This document shows, piece after piece, positions 14,964 to 22,647 of a DNA stretch of 24,566 bases. Positions within the stretch are counted from its first letter, which is position 1; each line of letters begins with the position of its first letter. Source of the stretch: Bacteroidetes bacterium UBA6183 (lineage in GTDB: Bacteria; Bacteroidota; Bacteroidia; UKL13-3); contig DITN01000104.1 of the NCBI GenBank assembly GCA_002422865.1, positions 1 to 24,566 of the forward strand, read 5' to 3'. Below the pieces are notes generated by a model. It saw only the letters and a program-made list of their open reading frames with translations. It was not told where the DNA came from and made no database searches. The position numbers and the translations under genes are program-made.

Positions 14964-17285
14964 GTGAATTATTTAGACCAATTAAATGAACCGCAGCGTG
15001 CGGCTGTGCAGCAAATAGATGGGCCTGTGATGATTGTAGCAGGAGCGGGTTCGGGCAAAACCAGGGTACTTACTTACCGTATAGCATACATGTTAGAACA
15101 AGGCGTTGATGCCTTTAATATTTTGGCTTTAACTTTTACCAATAAAGCCAGTAAAGAAATGCGTGAACGTATTGTAAGTGTGGTTGGTGCCGAAGCCAAA
15201 AACTTATGGATGGGTACTTTCCACAGTATTTTTGCACGTATACTGCGTATTGAAAGCGAGAAGATTGGTTACCAACGTAACTTTACCATTTACGATAGTG
15301 ATGATGCCAAAAGCCTAATAAAATCTATTGTAGCCGAAATGAAGCTGGACGATAAAATGTATAAACCGGCTCAAATATTAGGACGTATTTCGGCAGCAAA
15401 AAATGCATTGATTAAAGCAGCCGCGTATAACGGTGATCCAGAAAATGCAGCTTTTGATGAAACTACGGGAAGACCACGTTTTGGCGCTATATATGCTACC
15501 TACGAGCAACGTTGTTATAGGGCAGGTGCCATGGATTTTGATGATTTGTTGATGAAAACACATGAGTTGTTGCATAATTACCCTGATGTGTTAAACAAAT
15601 ACCAACACATGTTTAAATACATTATGGTTGATGAGTTTCAGGATACCAACCATGCGCAATATTCCATCATCAGGATGTTGGCCAATGTGTACCAAAATAT
15701 TGCAGTGGTGGGCGATGATGCCCAAAGTATTTACGCCTTTCGTGGCGCAACCATCAAAAATATTTTAAACTTCCACAAAGATTTTCCGGATACCAAAGTG
15801 TTTAAGTTGGAGGAAAATTACCGCAGTACCAAAACCATTGTTAATGCGGCAAACTCCATCATTAAACAAAACAAAGAACAAATAGACAAGAAGGTTTTTA
15901 CACAAAATGAATTGGGCGAACGCATACGTGTGTTCCGTGCATTAACCGATAATGAAGAAGGTAAAATGGTGGCATCAGCTATTTTTCAGGATAAAATGAA
16001 CCAACACCTGAACAATAAAGATTTTGCCATTTTATACCGTACCAACGCGCAAAGCCGTAGTTTGGAGGAAGCACTTCGTAAGATGAATATTCCGTATAAA
16101 ATTTATGGTGGACTTTCATTTTATCAGCGCAAAGAAATTAAAGATTTATTGGCTTACTTCCGTGTTATCATCAATCCAAGCGATGAAGAAGCTTTAAAAC
16201 GTATCATCAACTACCCTACCCGTGGTATTGGCAAAACTACCCTCGACCAATTGGCTATACTTGCAGCTGAGCATAACAAATCGTGGTTCGAGATTATGGA
16301 AAATGCACATTATTTTGGGTTAAAATCGGCCAATTTATTAACCGATTTTGTGTTGATGATTCGCAGTTTTCAAACCATGATAGCTAAACCGGCATACGAA
16401 ATAGCCATGCATGTGGCCAAACAAACCGGTTTGTTAAAATCGTTGTACGATGATAAAACGGTGGAAGGTATTGCACGTTACGAAAACATTGAAGAATTAA
16501 TAAACGGTATAAAAGAGTTTAGTATTGAAGAAGTAGCCGATGATGATGCCGTGTTGCGTGGAAATACATTGCCTGATTACATGCAAGACATCGCCTTATT
16601 AACCGATGCCGATAGGGAAGGTGAAGACGACAATGATAAAGTGGTGATGATGACCATACACGGAAGTAAAGGATTGGAGTTTACCAACGTACATATTGTT
16701 GGTTTGGAAGAAAATTTATTTCCATCTCAACTCAGCTTAAACAGCCGACAAGAGTTGGAAGAAGAAAGGCGTTTGTTTTATGTAGCTTTAACACGTGCCG
16801 AGAAAAAACTAACCTTATCGTTTGCCACATCAAGGTTCAAATTTGGCTCTATGATTAATTGTGAACCAAGTAGGTTTTTGCAAGAAATAGATCCGCAATA
16901 TTTAATTGTTGAAGGGTTATACAACAACAACCAACCGGCAACAGAACAGCGCAAACCATACCAAATGAGCAGTTATACTAAAAAGGCAACTGCATCAACC
17001 CAAGGCAATAAACCTGCGGCTACACAGCCTACGGTTACTGTTCCTAAAAACTTTAAACCCATTAATAAAGCGGTATCACAACCGGCATCAATCGACCCTG
17101 ATTTTATGGGTGATGATACCTCATTGTTGGCCGTGGGTATGAATGTGGAGCACCAACGTTTTGGTAAAGGTGTGGTAATAGGCATGGATGGGGCAGGTGA
17201 TAACCGCAAAGCACAAATAGATTTTGGTACACAAGGCAAAAAAATGTTGGTGCTTAAGTTTGCTAAACTTAAAATTAACGCATAG
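14964..17285 (+). CDS. uvrD: UvrD/PcrA-type superfamily I DNA helicase
   Basis: 3'-5' DNA helicase for nucleotide excision repair, mismatch repair and clearing of replication conflicts. 773 residues. The Q-motif region LNEPQRAAV is followed by Walker A AGAGSGKT (26-33), then TFTNKASKEMRERI, GTFHSIFARILR, Walker B DEFQDTN (223-229), GDDAQSIYAFRGA, LEENYRSTKTIV, and the C-terminal motifs MTIHGSKGLEF and RRLFYVALTRAEK. The last 50 residues (VGMNVEHQRFGKGVVIGMDG and on) are the Tudor-like domain known in PcrA/UvrD to contact RNA polymerase. The start is GTG 14964 (read MNYLDQLNEPQ), matching the usual N-terminus; TTG 14946 upstream would overlap the promoter. Confidence 0.95.
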   Translation: MNYLDQLNEPQRAAVQQIDGPVMIVAGAGSGKTRVLTYRIAYMLEQGVDAFNILALTFTNKASKEMRERIVSVVGAEAKNLWMGTFHSIFARILRIESEKIGYQRNFTIYDSDDAKSLIKSIVAEMKLDDKMYKPAQILGRISAAKNALIKAAAYNGDPENAAFDETTGRPRFGAIYATYEQRCYRAGAMDFDDLLMKTHELLHNYPDVLNKYQHMFKYIMVDEFQDTNHAQYSIIRMLANVYQNIAVVGDDAQSIYAFRGATIKNILNFHKDFPDTKVFKLEENYRSTKTIVNAANSIIKQNKEQIDKKVFTQNELGERIRVFRALTDNEEGKMVASAIFQDKMNQHLNNKDFAILYRTNAQSRSLEEALRKMNIPYKIYGGLSFYQRKEIKDLLAYFRVIINPSDEEALKRIINYPTRGIGKTTLDQLAILAAEHNKSWFEIMENAHYFGLKSANLLTDFVLMIRSFQTMIAKPAYEIAMHVAKQTGLLKSLYDDKTVEGIARYENIEELINGIKEFSIEEVADDDAVLRGNTLPDYMQDIALLTDADREGEDDNDKVVMMTIHGSKGLEFTNVHIVGLEENLFPSQLSLNSRQELEEERRLFYVALTRAEKKLTLSFATSRFKFGSMINCEPSRFLQEIDPQYLIVEGLYNNNQPATEQRKPYQMSSYTKKATASTQGNKPAATQPTVTVPKNFKPINKAVSQPASIDPDFMGDDTSLLAVGMNVEHQRFGKGVVIGMDGAGDNRKAQIDFGTQGKKMLVLKFAKLKINA

Positions 17286-17601
17286 TTGTTTGTGGTGAGT
17301 TAAGCCCCAGATAAGTTTTGGTGAAATTTTTTACCGCAGAGGTAAAGGAGGTTTCGCAGAGTTGAAATAGAGGCATAGCAATTCGATTATTAGAGTAAAG
17401 GAGATTGCTTCGCAATGATTTGTAGCAATGTTTTGATAGTTGTATACTAAGCCACAGATTGTACAGATGGGTAAAATAAGTTTTTGTGCAGATTTTTACC
17501 GCAGAGGTTTCCGAAGGGTCGGAAGGAGATTGTTTCGTAACAAAAAGAAGTGAAGTTATTGATATGCAAGAATATTAACTTGCAGCATAAGGTGATAAAC
17601 T
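17286..17601. repeat. Intergenic stretch with degenerate ACCGCAGAGG repeats
   Basis: No gene seen. TTTTTACCGCAGAGG occurs at about 17328 and 17494, the first followed by TTTCGCAGAG. AAGGAGATTGCTTCGCAATG near 17397 resembles GGAGATTGTTTCGTAACAAA near 17526. AGCCACAGATTGTACAGATG lies near 17450. All are of the dispersed CACAGAG/CGCAGAG repeat type also seen at 19.6-20.1 kb. A promoter for the helicase must lie near the end but no clear box is visible. Confidence 0.55.
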
Positions 17602-18948
17602 ATGAATTTTAAAGATTTAAACATTAACAACCCACTGCTAAAGGCATTGGAAGATTTGGAGTACATACATCCAACTCCGGTGCAGGTAGAATCGTTTCCC
17701 GTTATCATGTCGGGGCGCGATGTGGTGGGTATAGCACAAACCGGTACAGGTAAAACCTTTGCTTATTTATTGCCCATTTTAAGGCAATTAAAATACTCGG
17801 AACAACGTCATCCGCGTGTACTGATTATTGTACCAACCCGCGAATTGGTTTTGCAGGTGTATGGCGAGGTTAATCGTTTAACCAAATACATGAGCATAAG
17901 GGCAGGAGCCATGTATGGTGGTGGTAACATCAACAAACAAAAAGCCATGGTTTTTGCCGGATTAGATGTGTTGGTTTCAACTCCCGGTCGATTAATAGAT
18001 TTGGCCAGTATTGGTGCTATTAAGTTAACCAGTATACAACGACTGGTGATAGATGAAGTGGATGAAATGTTGGAGCAAGAGTTTAGGGCGCAGCTTAATT
18101 CCATTATGGATTATTTGCCACCCAAACGACAAAACATTTTGTTTTCGGCAACACTTACCGAAGAGGTAGAAAAACTATTTACAACGTTTTTTAACAACCC
18201 GATAAAGGTAGAAGTGGCGCCACACGGAACACCACTTGAGAAAATTATACAGTGGGGTTATTACGTGCCGAATTTTGGTACTAAAGTAAACTTACTTACC
18301 CATTTGCTTCAAACAGATGATACCTTAAATAAGGTATTGGTGTTTACTTCAAAAATTAAAAATGCAGATAAACTATACGAAATGTTGCACCAAAATTTTG
18401 CGGGCAACATTGGGGTATTACACTCGCGCAAGCCACAAACACAACGTTTTGAAGCTTTACGTCAGTTTGCCGAAAATGAGATTAGAATTTTAGTGGCTAC
18501 GGATGTGGCTGCACGCGGTTTAGATGTGGTGGATGTAACACATGTTATTAATTTTGATACACCGGATAACCCGAACGATTATTTACACCGTATTGGTAGA
18601 ACCGGACGTATTGGTAAAGATGGAACAGCTATCACATTTATAAATGCTGCCGAGGAAGAATACATTGGCGAAATTGAGGCGGTGATGAACAAGAAAATTA
18701 ACATCCTTGATTTTCCGCAAGAGGTGGCACTTTCTAAAATAATGAGCGATGATGAGAAACCTAAACTGAAAGAAAAAAATTACTTGAAGTCGGTGAAGGT
18801 TACCGAGGAAAGAGGCGCTTCATTCCACGAGAAAAAAGACAAAAACAAAAAAGTAAATTTAGGTGGTGCATACAAAAAATCGGGTGGTAAAAAACAATCT
18901 GTAAACCGAAATGTATTGCGTAACCGTGCTAAACGCAAAGGATTTTAA
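17602..18948 (+). CDS. DEAD-box family ATP-dependent RNA helicase
   Basis: RNA-remodelling helicase of superfamily II; 448 residues. Motifs in order: F-x-Q region FKDLNINNPLLKALEDLEYI and HPTPVQVESFPVI, motif I AQTGTGKT (45-52), Ia PTRELVLQ, GG, TPGRL, motif II DEVD (151-154) in place of DEAD, motif III SAT (182-184), VFTSKIKNADKLYEML, ATDVAARGLDV, and motif VI HRIGRTGR (329-336). The Ala-to-Val change in motif II is found in a subset of DEAD-box proteins and should keep the acidic pair. The tail from about residue 385 is lysine- and arginine-rich (KKDKNKKVNLGGAYKKSGGK), a likely RNA-binding extension. The stop is 5 bp before the LOG gene, so they are one operon. Confidence 0.93.
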   Translation: MNFKDLNINNPLLKALEDLEYIHPTPVQVESFPVIMSGRDVVGIAQTGTGKTFAYLLPILRQLKYSEQRHPRVLIIVPTRELVLQVYGEVNRLTKYMSIRAGAMYGGGNINKQKAMVFAGLDVLVSTPGRLIDLASIGAIKLTSIQRLVIDEVDEMLEQEFRAQLNSIMDYLPPKRQNILFSATLTEEVEKLFTTFFNNPIKVEVAPHGTPLEKIIQWGYYVPNFGTKVNLLTHLLQTDDTLNKVLVFTSKIKNADKLYEMLHQNFAGNIGVLHSRKPQTQRFEALRQFAENEIRILVATDVAARGLDVVDVTHVINFDTPDNPNDYLHRIGRTGRIGKDGTAITFINAAEEEYIGEIEAVMNKKINILDFPQEVALSKIMSDDEKPKLKEKNYLKSVKVTEERGASFHEKKDKNKKVNLGGAYKKSGGKKQSVNRNVLRNRAKRKGF

Positions 18949-18953
18949 TACCT

Positions 18954-19526
18954 ATGGAAATTAAACGTATTGCCGTGTATTGCGGTTCGTCTGTTGGCGA
19001 TGAAGAAATATACAAAACAGAAGCTATTGCCTTAGTTCAAGCCATGCACAAACGTGGTTATGGGTTGGTTTATGGTGGAGGAAACGTTGGTATTATGGGC
19101 ATTATTGCCGATGAAATGTTGCGTTTAGGTGGTGAAGTAATTGGTGTAATTCCAAAACGTTTAATGGATAAAGAAGTGGGTCACACCGGACTTACCCAAC
19201 AAATTATAGTTGATAGCATGCACGAGCGTAAAGCCAAAATGTTTGAATTGTGTGATGCTTGTATTGCTTTACCGGGTGGTATTGGTACCATGGAAGAATT
19301 GTTTGAAGCCTTTACTTGGAGTCAGCTTGGTTTTCATTACAAACCTTGTGGTGTGCTTAATGTAAATGGTTTTTATCAACCTTTAAACGATTTGTTGCAA
19401 CACATGGTAAACCATAATTTTTTGAAACAAGATTTTAAAAACATGTTGTTGTTTAATGATGATGTAAATGCATTGTTAAACGATATCGAAACCTTTGAAT
19501 TTCCGCAAACATTGAAGTGGCATTAA
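18954..19526 (+). CDS. LOG family nucleoside 5'-monophosphate phosphoribohydrolase (TIGR00730)
   Basis: A 190-residue Rossmann-fold protein of the Lonely-Guy family, which releases the base from (cytokinin) riboside 5'-monophosphates or AMP-like nucleotides. Signature motifs: MEIKRIAVYCGSSVG, VYGGGNVGIMG (39-49), SMHERKAKMFEL (89-100) with the conserved Arg-Lys, and PGGIGTMEELFEAFTW (107-122), whose Glu acts in catalysis. The length is normal. The start ATG lies 5 bp after the helicase stop, indicating translational coupling. In non-plant-associated bacteria the physiological substrate is usually uncertain, so the cytokinin link should not be assumed. Confidence 0.92.
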   Translation: MEIKRIAVYCGSSVGDEEIYKTEAIALVQAMHKRGYGLVYGGGNVGIMGIIADEMLRLGGEVIGVIPKRLMDKEVGHTGLTQQIIVDSMHERKAKMFELCDACIALPGGIGTMEELFEAFTWSQLGFHYKPCGVLNVNGFYQPLNDLLQHMVNHNFLKQDFKNMLLFNDDVNALLNDIETFEFPQTLKWH

Positions 19527-19858
19527 GAGGTTATTGGTTGATAGGTTTACTAGTTATTGGTTATTCACTTCTTCTCCCGAAGCAAGTCCGGGATGTGCCA
19601 GCTAAAGCTTCGAAGTGTGAAAGGTTTGAGGTTTGTTTTTGATGAATTTTTACCGCAAGGTTCACTAAGTTTATCACGAGGTACACAAGGGTTTGTTGCT
19701 CACAGAATTTCACAGAACAGTTAACCACAGCGATAGCAGCGACTTCACAGCGATAACAGCGAAATAATTGCTCACAGAAATCTCAGCATTTCACAGAAAG
19801 TTTAATTTTTTCTCAACCACTGTCAGGGTTTATAACCGCTGACAGGTTTACCACTCCC
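19527..19858. repeat. Intergenic repeats, CACAGAA/CACAGCG orientation
   Basis: After a GGTTGATAGGTTTACTAG stretch there are degenerate copies of (C)ACAGAA/GCGATA units: TTTTTACCGCAAGGTTCACT, CACGAGGTACACAAGG, CTCACAGAATTTCACAGAA, CCACAGCGATAGCAGCG, CACAGCGATAACAGCG and CTCACAGAAATCTCAGC. A hairpin CTGTCAG (19820-19826) / CTGACAG (19839-19845) with an inner GGTT/AACC closes the block. No coding region is supported. Confidence 0.6.
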
Positions 19859-20103
19859 ATACCGCAGGCATCCCTCTGTGTATTCGTGTTCCCTCCGTTG
19901 TGTTCACCGCGGTAAAACCATACCGAAGGTATCCTTTGCACCCGTTGTGGTTAAACCTATCATGCCGAAGGCATTCCTTTGTACTTTAGCGGTGAAACCC
20001 TCTGTGCCGCTGTGGCTCTGTGGTTCAACCTCCCTACCGCTGTGTCCGTTGTGTTCCCTCCGTTGTGTTCTCCGTGGTAAAAACCATGCCGAAGGCATTC
20101 TCC
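19859..20103. repeat. Intergenic repeats, opposite orientation, with four ATRCCG-AR-GGYAT hairpins
   Basis: This block holds units in the reverse-complement orientation (CCCTCTGTG, TTCCCTCCGTTGTGTTC occurring twice, CACCGCGGTAAAAC, TCCGTGGTAAAAAC). Four short palindromes are interleaved: ATACCGCAGGCAT (19859-19871), ATACCGAAGGTAT (19920-19932), ATGCCGAAGGCAT (19962-19974) and ATGCCGAAGGCAT (20086-20098). Open frames here are translations of the repeats. Confidence 0.6.
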
Positions 20104-20157
20104 CCGTAAAATATCCGTCACAGTTGTACAACCTCCGTTTTACTCAAAGAAAATCTT

Positions 20158-20165
20158 CATATTTG
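20158..20165 (+). promoter_or_regulatory. Putative -7 element of the thioredoxin-like gene
   Basis: CATATTTG, identical to the element before rpsP (3723-3730) and close to TAnnTTTG, lies 23 bp before the ATG at 20189. The upstream box is unclear. Confidence 0.4.
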
Positions 20166-20188
20166 TAATTACACAAAACCAAAACAAC

Positions 20189-20806
20189 ATGAAAAAAATA
20201 GTAACCTTGTTTGCCGTTGTAGCCCTTGTATTTGGTGCAACTGCATTTAAACAAACCGAAACAACCGGATATAAAGTTGGCGATATGGCCACCGATTTTA
20301 ACTTACGCAACGTAGATGGTAAAATGGTAAAACTAGCCGACTACAAAAAAGCCAAAGGATTTATAGTGGTGTTTACCTGTAACCATTGTCCGTTTTCGCA
20401 AGCTTACGAACAACGTATTATTAACTTACACAACAAATACGCTGCAAAAGGTTATCCAGTAATTGCCATCAACCCAAATGATGCTACCAGACAGCCGGAA
20501 GACAGTTATGCTAAGATGCAAGAATTGGCTAAAGAAAAAAAATACCCGTTTGTGTATTTGCATGACGAAACCCAACAAATAGCCAAAACATACGGAGCAA
20601 CACGCACACCCCATGTGTACATTTTACAAAAAACTAAAGCCGGTAACAAAGTAGCCTACATTGGTGCAATTGACGATAACTACGAGGACGAAAAAGCAGC
20701 CACCGAAAAATATGTAGAAGGTGCGGTTAATGCTTTATTAAATGGAAAAGCCGTAAGCAAAACTTCAACCAAAGCGATAGGTTGCACGATTAAGTGGAAG
20801 AAGTAA
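20189..20806 (+). CDS. Exported thioredoxin-fold (AhpC/TSA-like) protein
   Basis: A 205-residue redoxin probably acting outside the cytoplasm. Residues 1-19 are a signal peptide (MKKIVTLFAVVALVFGATA). The mature part opens with YKVGDMATDFNLRNVDGKMV, typical of the redoxin/peroxiredoxin-like group. The redox motif is CNHCP (Cys64, Cys67), followed by YPVIAINPNDATRQPEDSYA and by GATRTPHVYIL, which contains the cis-Pro loop. The C-terminus ends IGCTIKWKK with a third cysteine (Cys199), conserved in my memory of this subfamily. It could reduce disulfides or thiol adducts; the partner is unknown. It is a single-gene unit with its own promoter candidate and terminator. Confidence 0.87.
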   Translation: MKKIVTLFAVVALVFGATAFKQTETTGYKVGDMATDFNLRNVDGKMVKLADYKKAKGFIVVFTCNHCPFSQAYEQRIINLHNKYAAKGYPVIAINPNDATRQPEDSYAKMQELAKEKKYPFVYLHDETQQIAKTYGATRTPHVYILQKTKAGNKVAYIGAIDDNYEDEKAATEKYVEGAVNALLNGKAVSKTSTKAIGCTIKWKK

Positions 20807-20848
20807 AAGTTAAGGTTAGATATTAAGTTAATACCAGAACTTAAGATG

Positions 20849-20892
20849 AAGCGGTGGTTATACATAATATAGCCATCGCTTTATTTTTTATT
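20849..20892 (+). terminator. Rho-independent terminator after the thioredoxin-like gene
   Basis: AAGCGGTGGTTATA (20849-20862) pairs with TATAGCCATCGCTT (20868-20881), with two G-T pairs, loop CATAA, followed by TATTTTTTATTT. It lies about 42 bp after the stop codon. Confidence 0.8.
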
Positions 20893-21133
20893 TGAAGAGT
20901 AAAAGCGTTCAAAATTTTTTGGCTAACTCCAGTAAACTTGTTTTAATACAATATAAATTCAACCGATACATAACGCACCTCACCAAACAAATTTTGGTTA
21001 GTTATAAGCCATCTAATTTTACAATGGTAAAAATTTTAGTTTAAAATTATCGGGGCTAGATACGCACCCAAAAGGTTGCTTTATTTTTTTAAAAGAGTTG
21101 TGCAGTTGCTAAGTGTGTCATGTGTACTAATAC
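20893..21133. other. AT-rich spacer at the edge of the phosphorelay operon
   Basis: About 240 bp without a gene. It separates the ordinary chromosomal genes from the AT-rich minus-strand operon and is the candidate left junction of an insertion. GCACCCAAAAGGTTGC (21064-21079) is a short imperfect hairpin followed by TTTATTTTTTT. No tRNA, integrase, transposase or clear att direct repeat is visible. Confidence 0.4.
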
Positions 21134-22213
21134 TTATATTTTTAACTTATTGATACACTCTTTTAATAAGTATGATATATTAATTAGAGATACGCTATTT
21201 GTTAGTGCTAAATTTGTGAATTTATCTTTGAACTCATCTTTCACTTTATATAGTGTTTGTAAGATTTCGTCTTCTGTTAATCCTTTAGAAATTAGTAACT
21301 CATGACAAACGCCATCTATTCCAACGTAATTTTCATCTTTTCTATGTTCTAACCAATTATTATTCTTTGCCATTTTCCATATTTCAATACCAATTAAATC
21401 TTCCATAGTTGTATGAAACTCGATTCCTTTATTTTTAATAGATTTCAGAATTGGTGAATATTTCTGGCATGTTTTTAAAATTGAAAATGTTTTTCTTTCA
21501 GCCGACTCTTCACTAATATTTTGTTTTAAATTACTAATAACTCTAAGACCAGGCAGGTCGTTGTCGAGCAAACCAATAGCTTTAAGTGGTGTCTGGTCTA
21601 CTTTTTTATTAAGAGATTTGCACCAAATAATTATTTTTCTTTCTACCCAATCAGTACCTCCACCATAATCTACATAATCAATTTTAAAATTGGATACAAA
21701 TTCTTCAAAATATAATTCTGTAGTTTTTTGTAATAGTTTGAAGTCATTTTTACCCTCAACAAATATTGTTTCTATTAAGAATTGATTTAAATTTTCCTTA
21801 ATTAATTCGATGTGAAATATTAAATCCCTCAGATATGTCTTCCAATCTTCAGATGCCATGTTATAGAAGAGGACTTTCCAAAGATTATTAAAATTTGTAG
21901 TAATTTCATGATGTTGAGTTAGGCCGATTATGTAAAGAGGAACATTTAGTTTGTTTCTTTTTTTATAGATTTCTTTTATTAATGCTTCACCACCGTTTGG
22001 CAAAAGTTCTCCATCGGTATGTAATGGCATTTGTAAATCAGAGATTAGCAAATGATACTTGTTTTTTAGCAAGTATTCCTTTGCCTCCGATACACTTATA
22101 GCTTGGTCTATTTTTAATGGCTCATCTTTAATTTTTGTTTTTATTGTTGAGATAATATTTTGGATTTTGTTCATATCATCGTCTACAATTAAAATCGATA
22201 TGTTAGGATTCAT
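21134..22213 (-). CDS. Receiver domain fused to TOPRIM-like nuclease domain (DtcC-like effector)
   Basis: A 359-residue two-domain protein. Residues 5-135 form a response-regulator receiver: acidic DDD at 11-13, phospho-acceptor Asp59 (LLISDLQMPL) and Thr99 (YIIGLTQHH). The usual beta5 Lys-Pro is absent; the region reads WKVLFYNMASEDWKTYLRDL. After a helical linker, residues 148-285 carry TOPRIM-type motifs: TIFVEGKNDFKLL (Glu153, Asp157) and AIGLLDNDLPG (Asp217, Asp219). HTTMEDLIGIEIW (268-280) resembles the third acidic block of OLD/DUF4435-type TOPRIM nucleases. No DNA-binding output domain is present. The start is 2 bp after the upstream receiver gene. By analogy with Detocs DtcC, phosphorylation would switch on the C-terminal toxic activity, here probably DNA or RNA cleavage; that is inference. 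Confidence 0.8.
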   Translation of the reverse strand: MNPNISILIVDDDMNKIQNIISTIKTKIKDEPLKIDQAISVSEAKEYLLKNKYHLLISDLQMPLHTDGELLPNGGEALIKEIYKKRNKLNVPLYIIGLTQHHEITTNFNNLWKVLFYNMASEDWKTYLRDLIFHIELIKENLNQFLIETIFVEGKNDFKLLQKTTELYFEEFVSNFKIDYVDYGGGTDWVERKIIIWCKSLNKKVDQTPLKAIGLLDNDLPGLRVISNLKQNISEESAERKTFSILKTCQKYSPILKSIKNKGIEFHTTMEDLIGIEIWKMAKNNNWLEHRKDENYVGIDGVCHELLISKGLTEDEILQTLYKVKDEFKDKFTNLALTNSVSLINISYLLKECINKLKI

Positions 22214-22215
22214 AG

Positions 22216-22647
22216 TCAGATACTTTCAATTAAATTCTTTAGATTTATTTTCCAATCATCATTCCTTGAATCGTAATACACAGCACCAATATAAAAACTG
22301 TAGTTTTCCTTGTACTTGAGTGAAATTTCTTCAAAAGTTAATACATCAGTACCAATTGGAAATTTATCAAACATTGTAAATAAAATTACTGGGACAATCA
22401 TTTTCTTTCGTTTCATCTCCCGTAATATCTTTTCACCTCCAAATTGTTCATAATTTTGATTAATGTCATTATTTTCTTTTTCCCATAATGGAATAGTCAT
22501 ATCAAGAATTAATAGGTCATAATTGTTATTTCTTAATGCATCTAATCCTGATTGAAATGATTCTCTTAAATCAAAATCATGATTAGAAAGAAATGCTGAT
22601 AACTTATCAATTTTGATTTTATCGTCTTCAATTATCAATAGTTTCAT
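22216..22647 (-). CDS. Stand-alone receiver protein (DtcB-like)
   Basis: A 143-residue single-domain response regulator with no output domain. Counting from ATG 22647 (MKLLIIEDDKIKIDKL): acidic EDD at 7-9, phospho-acceptor Asp49 (YDLLILDMTIPLW) and Thr91 (VPVILFTMF). The insertion after Asp49 (EKENNDINQNYEQFGGEKIL) is longer than usual. At beta5 the conserved Lys is missing and the sequence is YIGAVYYDSRNDDWKINLKN, closely parallel to the downstream receiver-TOPRIM protein, so the two receivers are related. The ATG overlaps the end of the kinase gene by 20 bp. In Detocs the equivalent DtcB acts as a phosphate sink that prevents accidental effector activation. A TTG four codons upstream is a less likely start. 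Confidence 0.82.
   Translation of the reverse strand: MKLLIIEDDKIKIDKLSAFLSNHDFDLRESFQSGLDALRNNNYDLLILDMTIPLWEKENNDINQNYEQFGGEKILREMKRKKMIVPVILFTMFDKFPIGTDVLTFEEISLKYKENYSFYIGAVYYDSRNDDWKINLKNLIESI

Noticed and set aside
19878..20168. Open frames on both strands in the 19.9-20.2 kb gap
   Set aside because: Peptides are Cys/Arg/Leu translations of CTCTGTG/CCGTTGTG repeats with internal repetition; not protein-like.
21064..21079. GCACCC-AAAA-GGTTGC hairpin followed by T-rich run as a plus-strand terminator
   Set aside because: Short, mismatched stem and no plus-strand gene upstream that lacks a terminator; also wrongly oriented for the minus-strand operon.
21134..22647. Ordinary two-component transcription regulators
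   Set aside because: Neither receiver protein has a DNA-binding output domain; one is receiver-only and the other ends in a TOPRIM-like domain.
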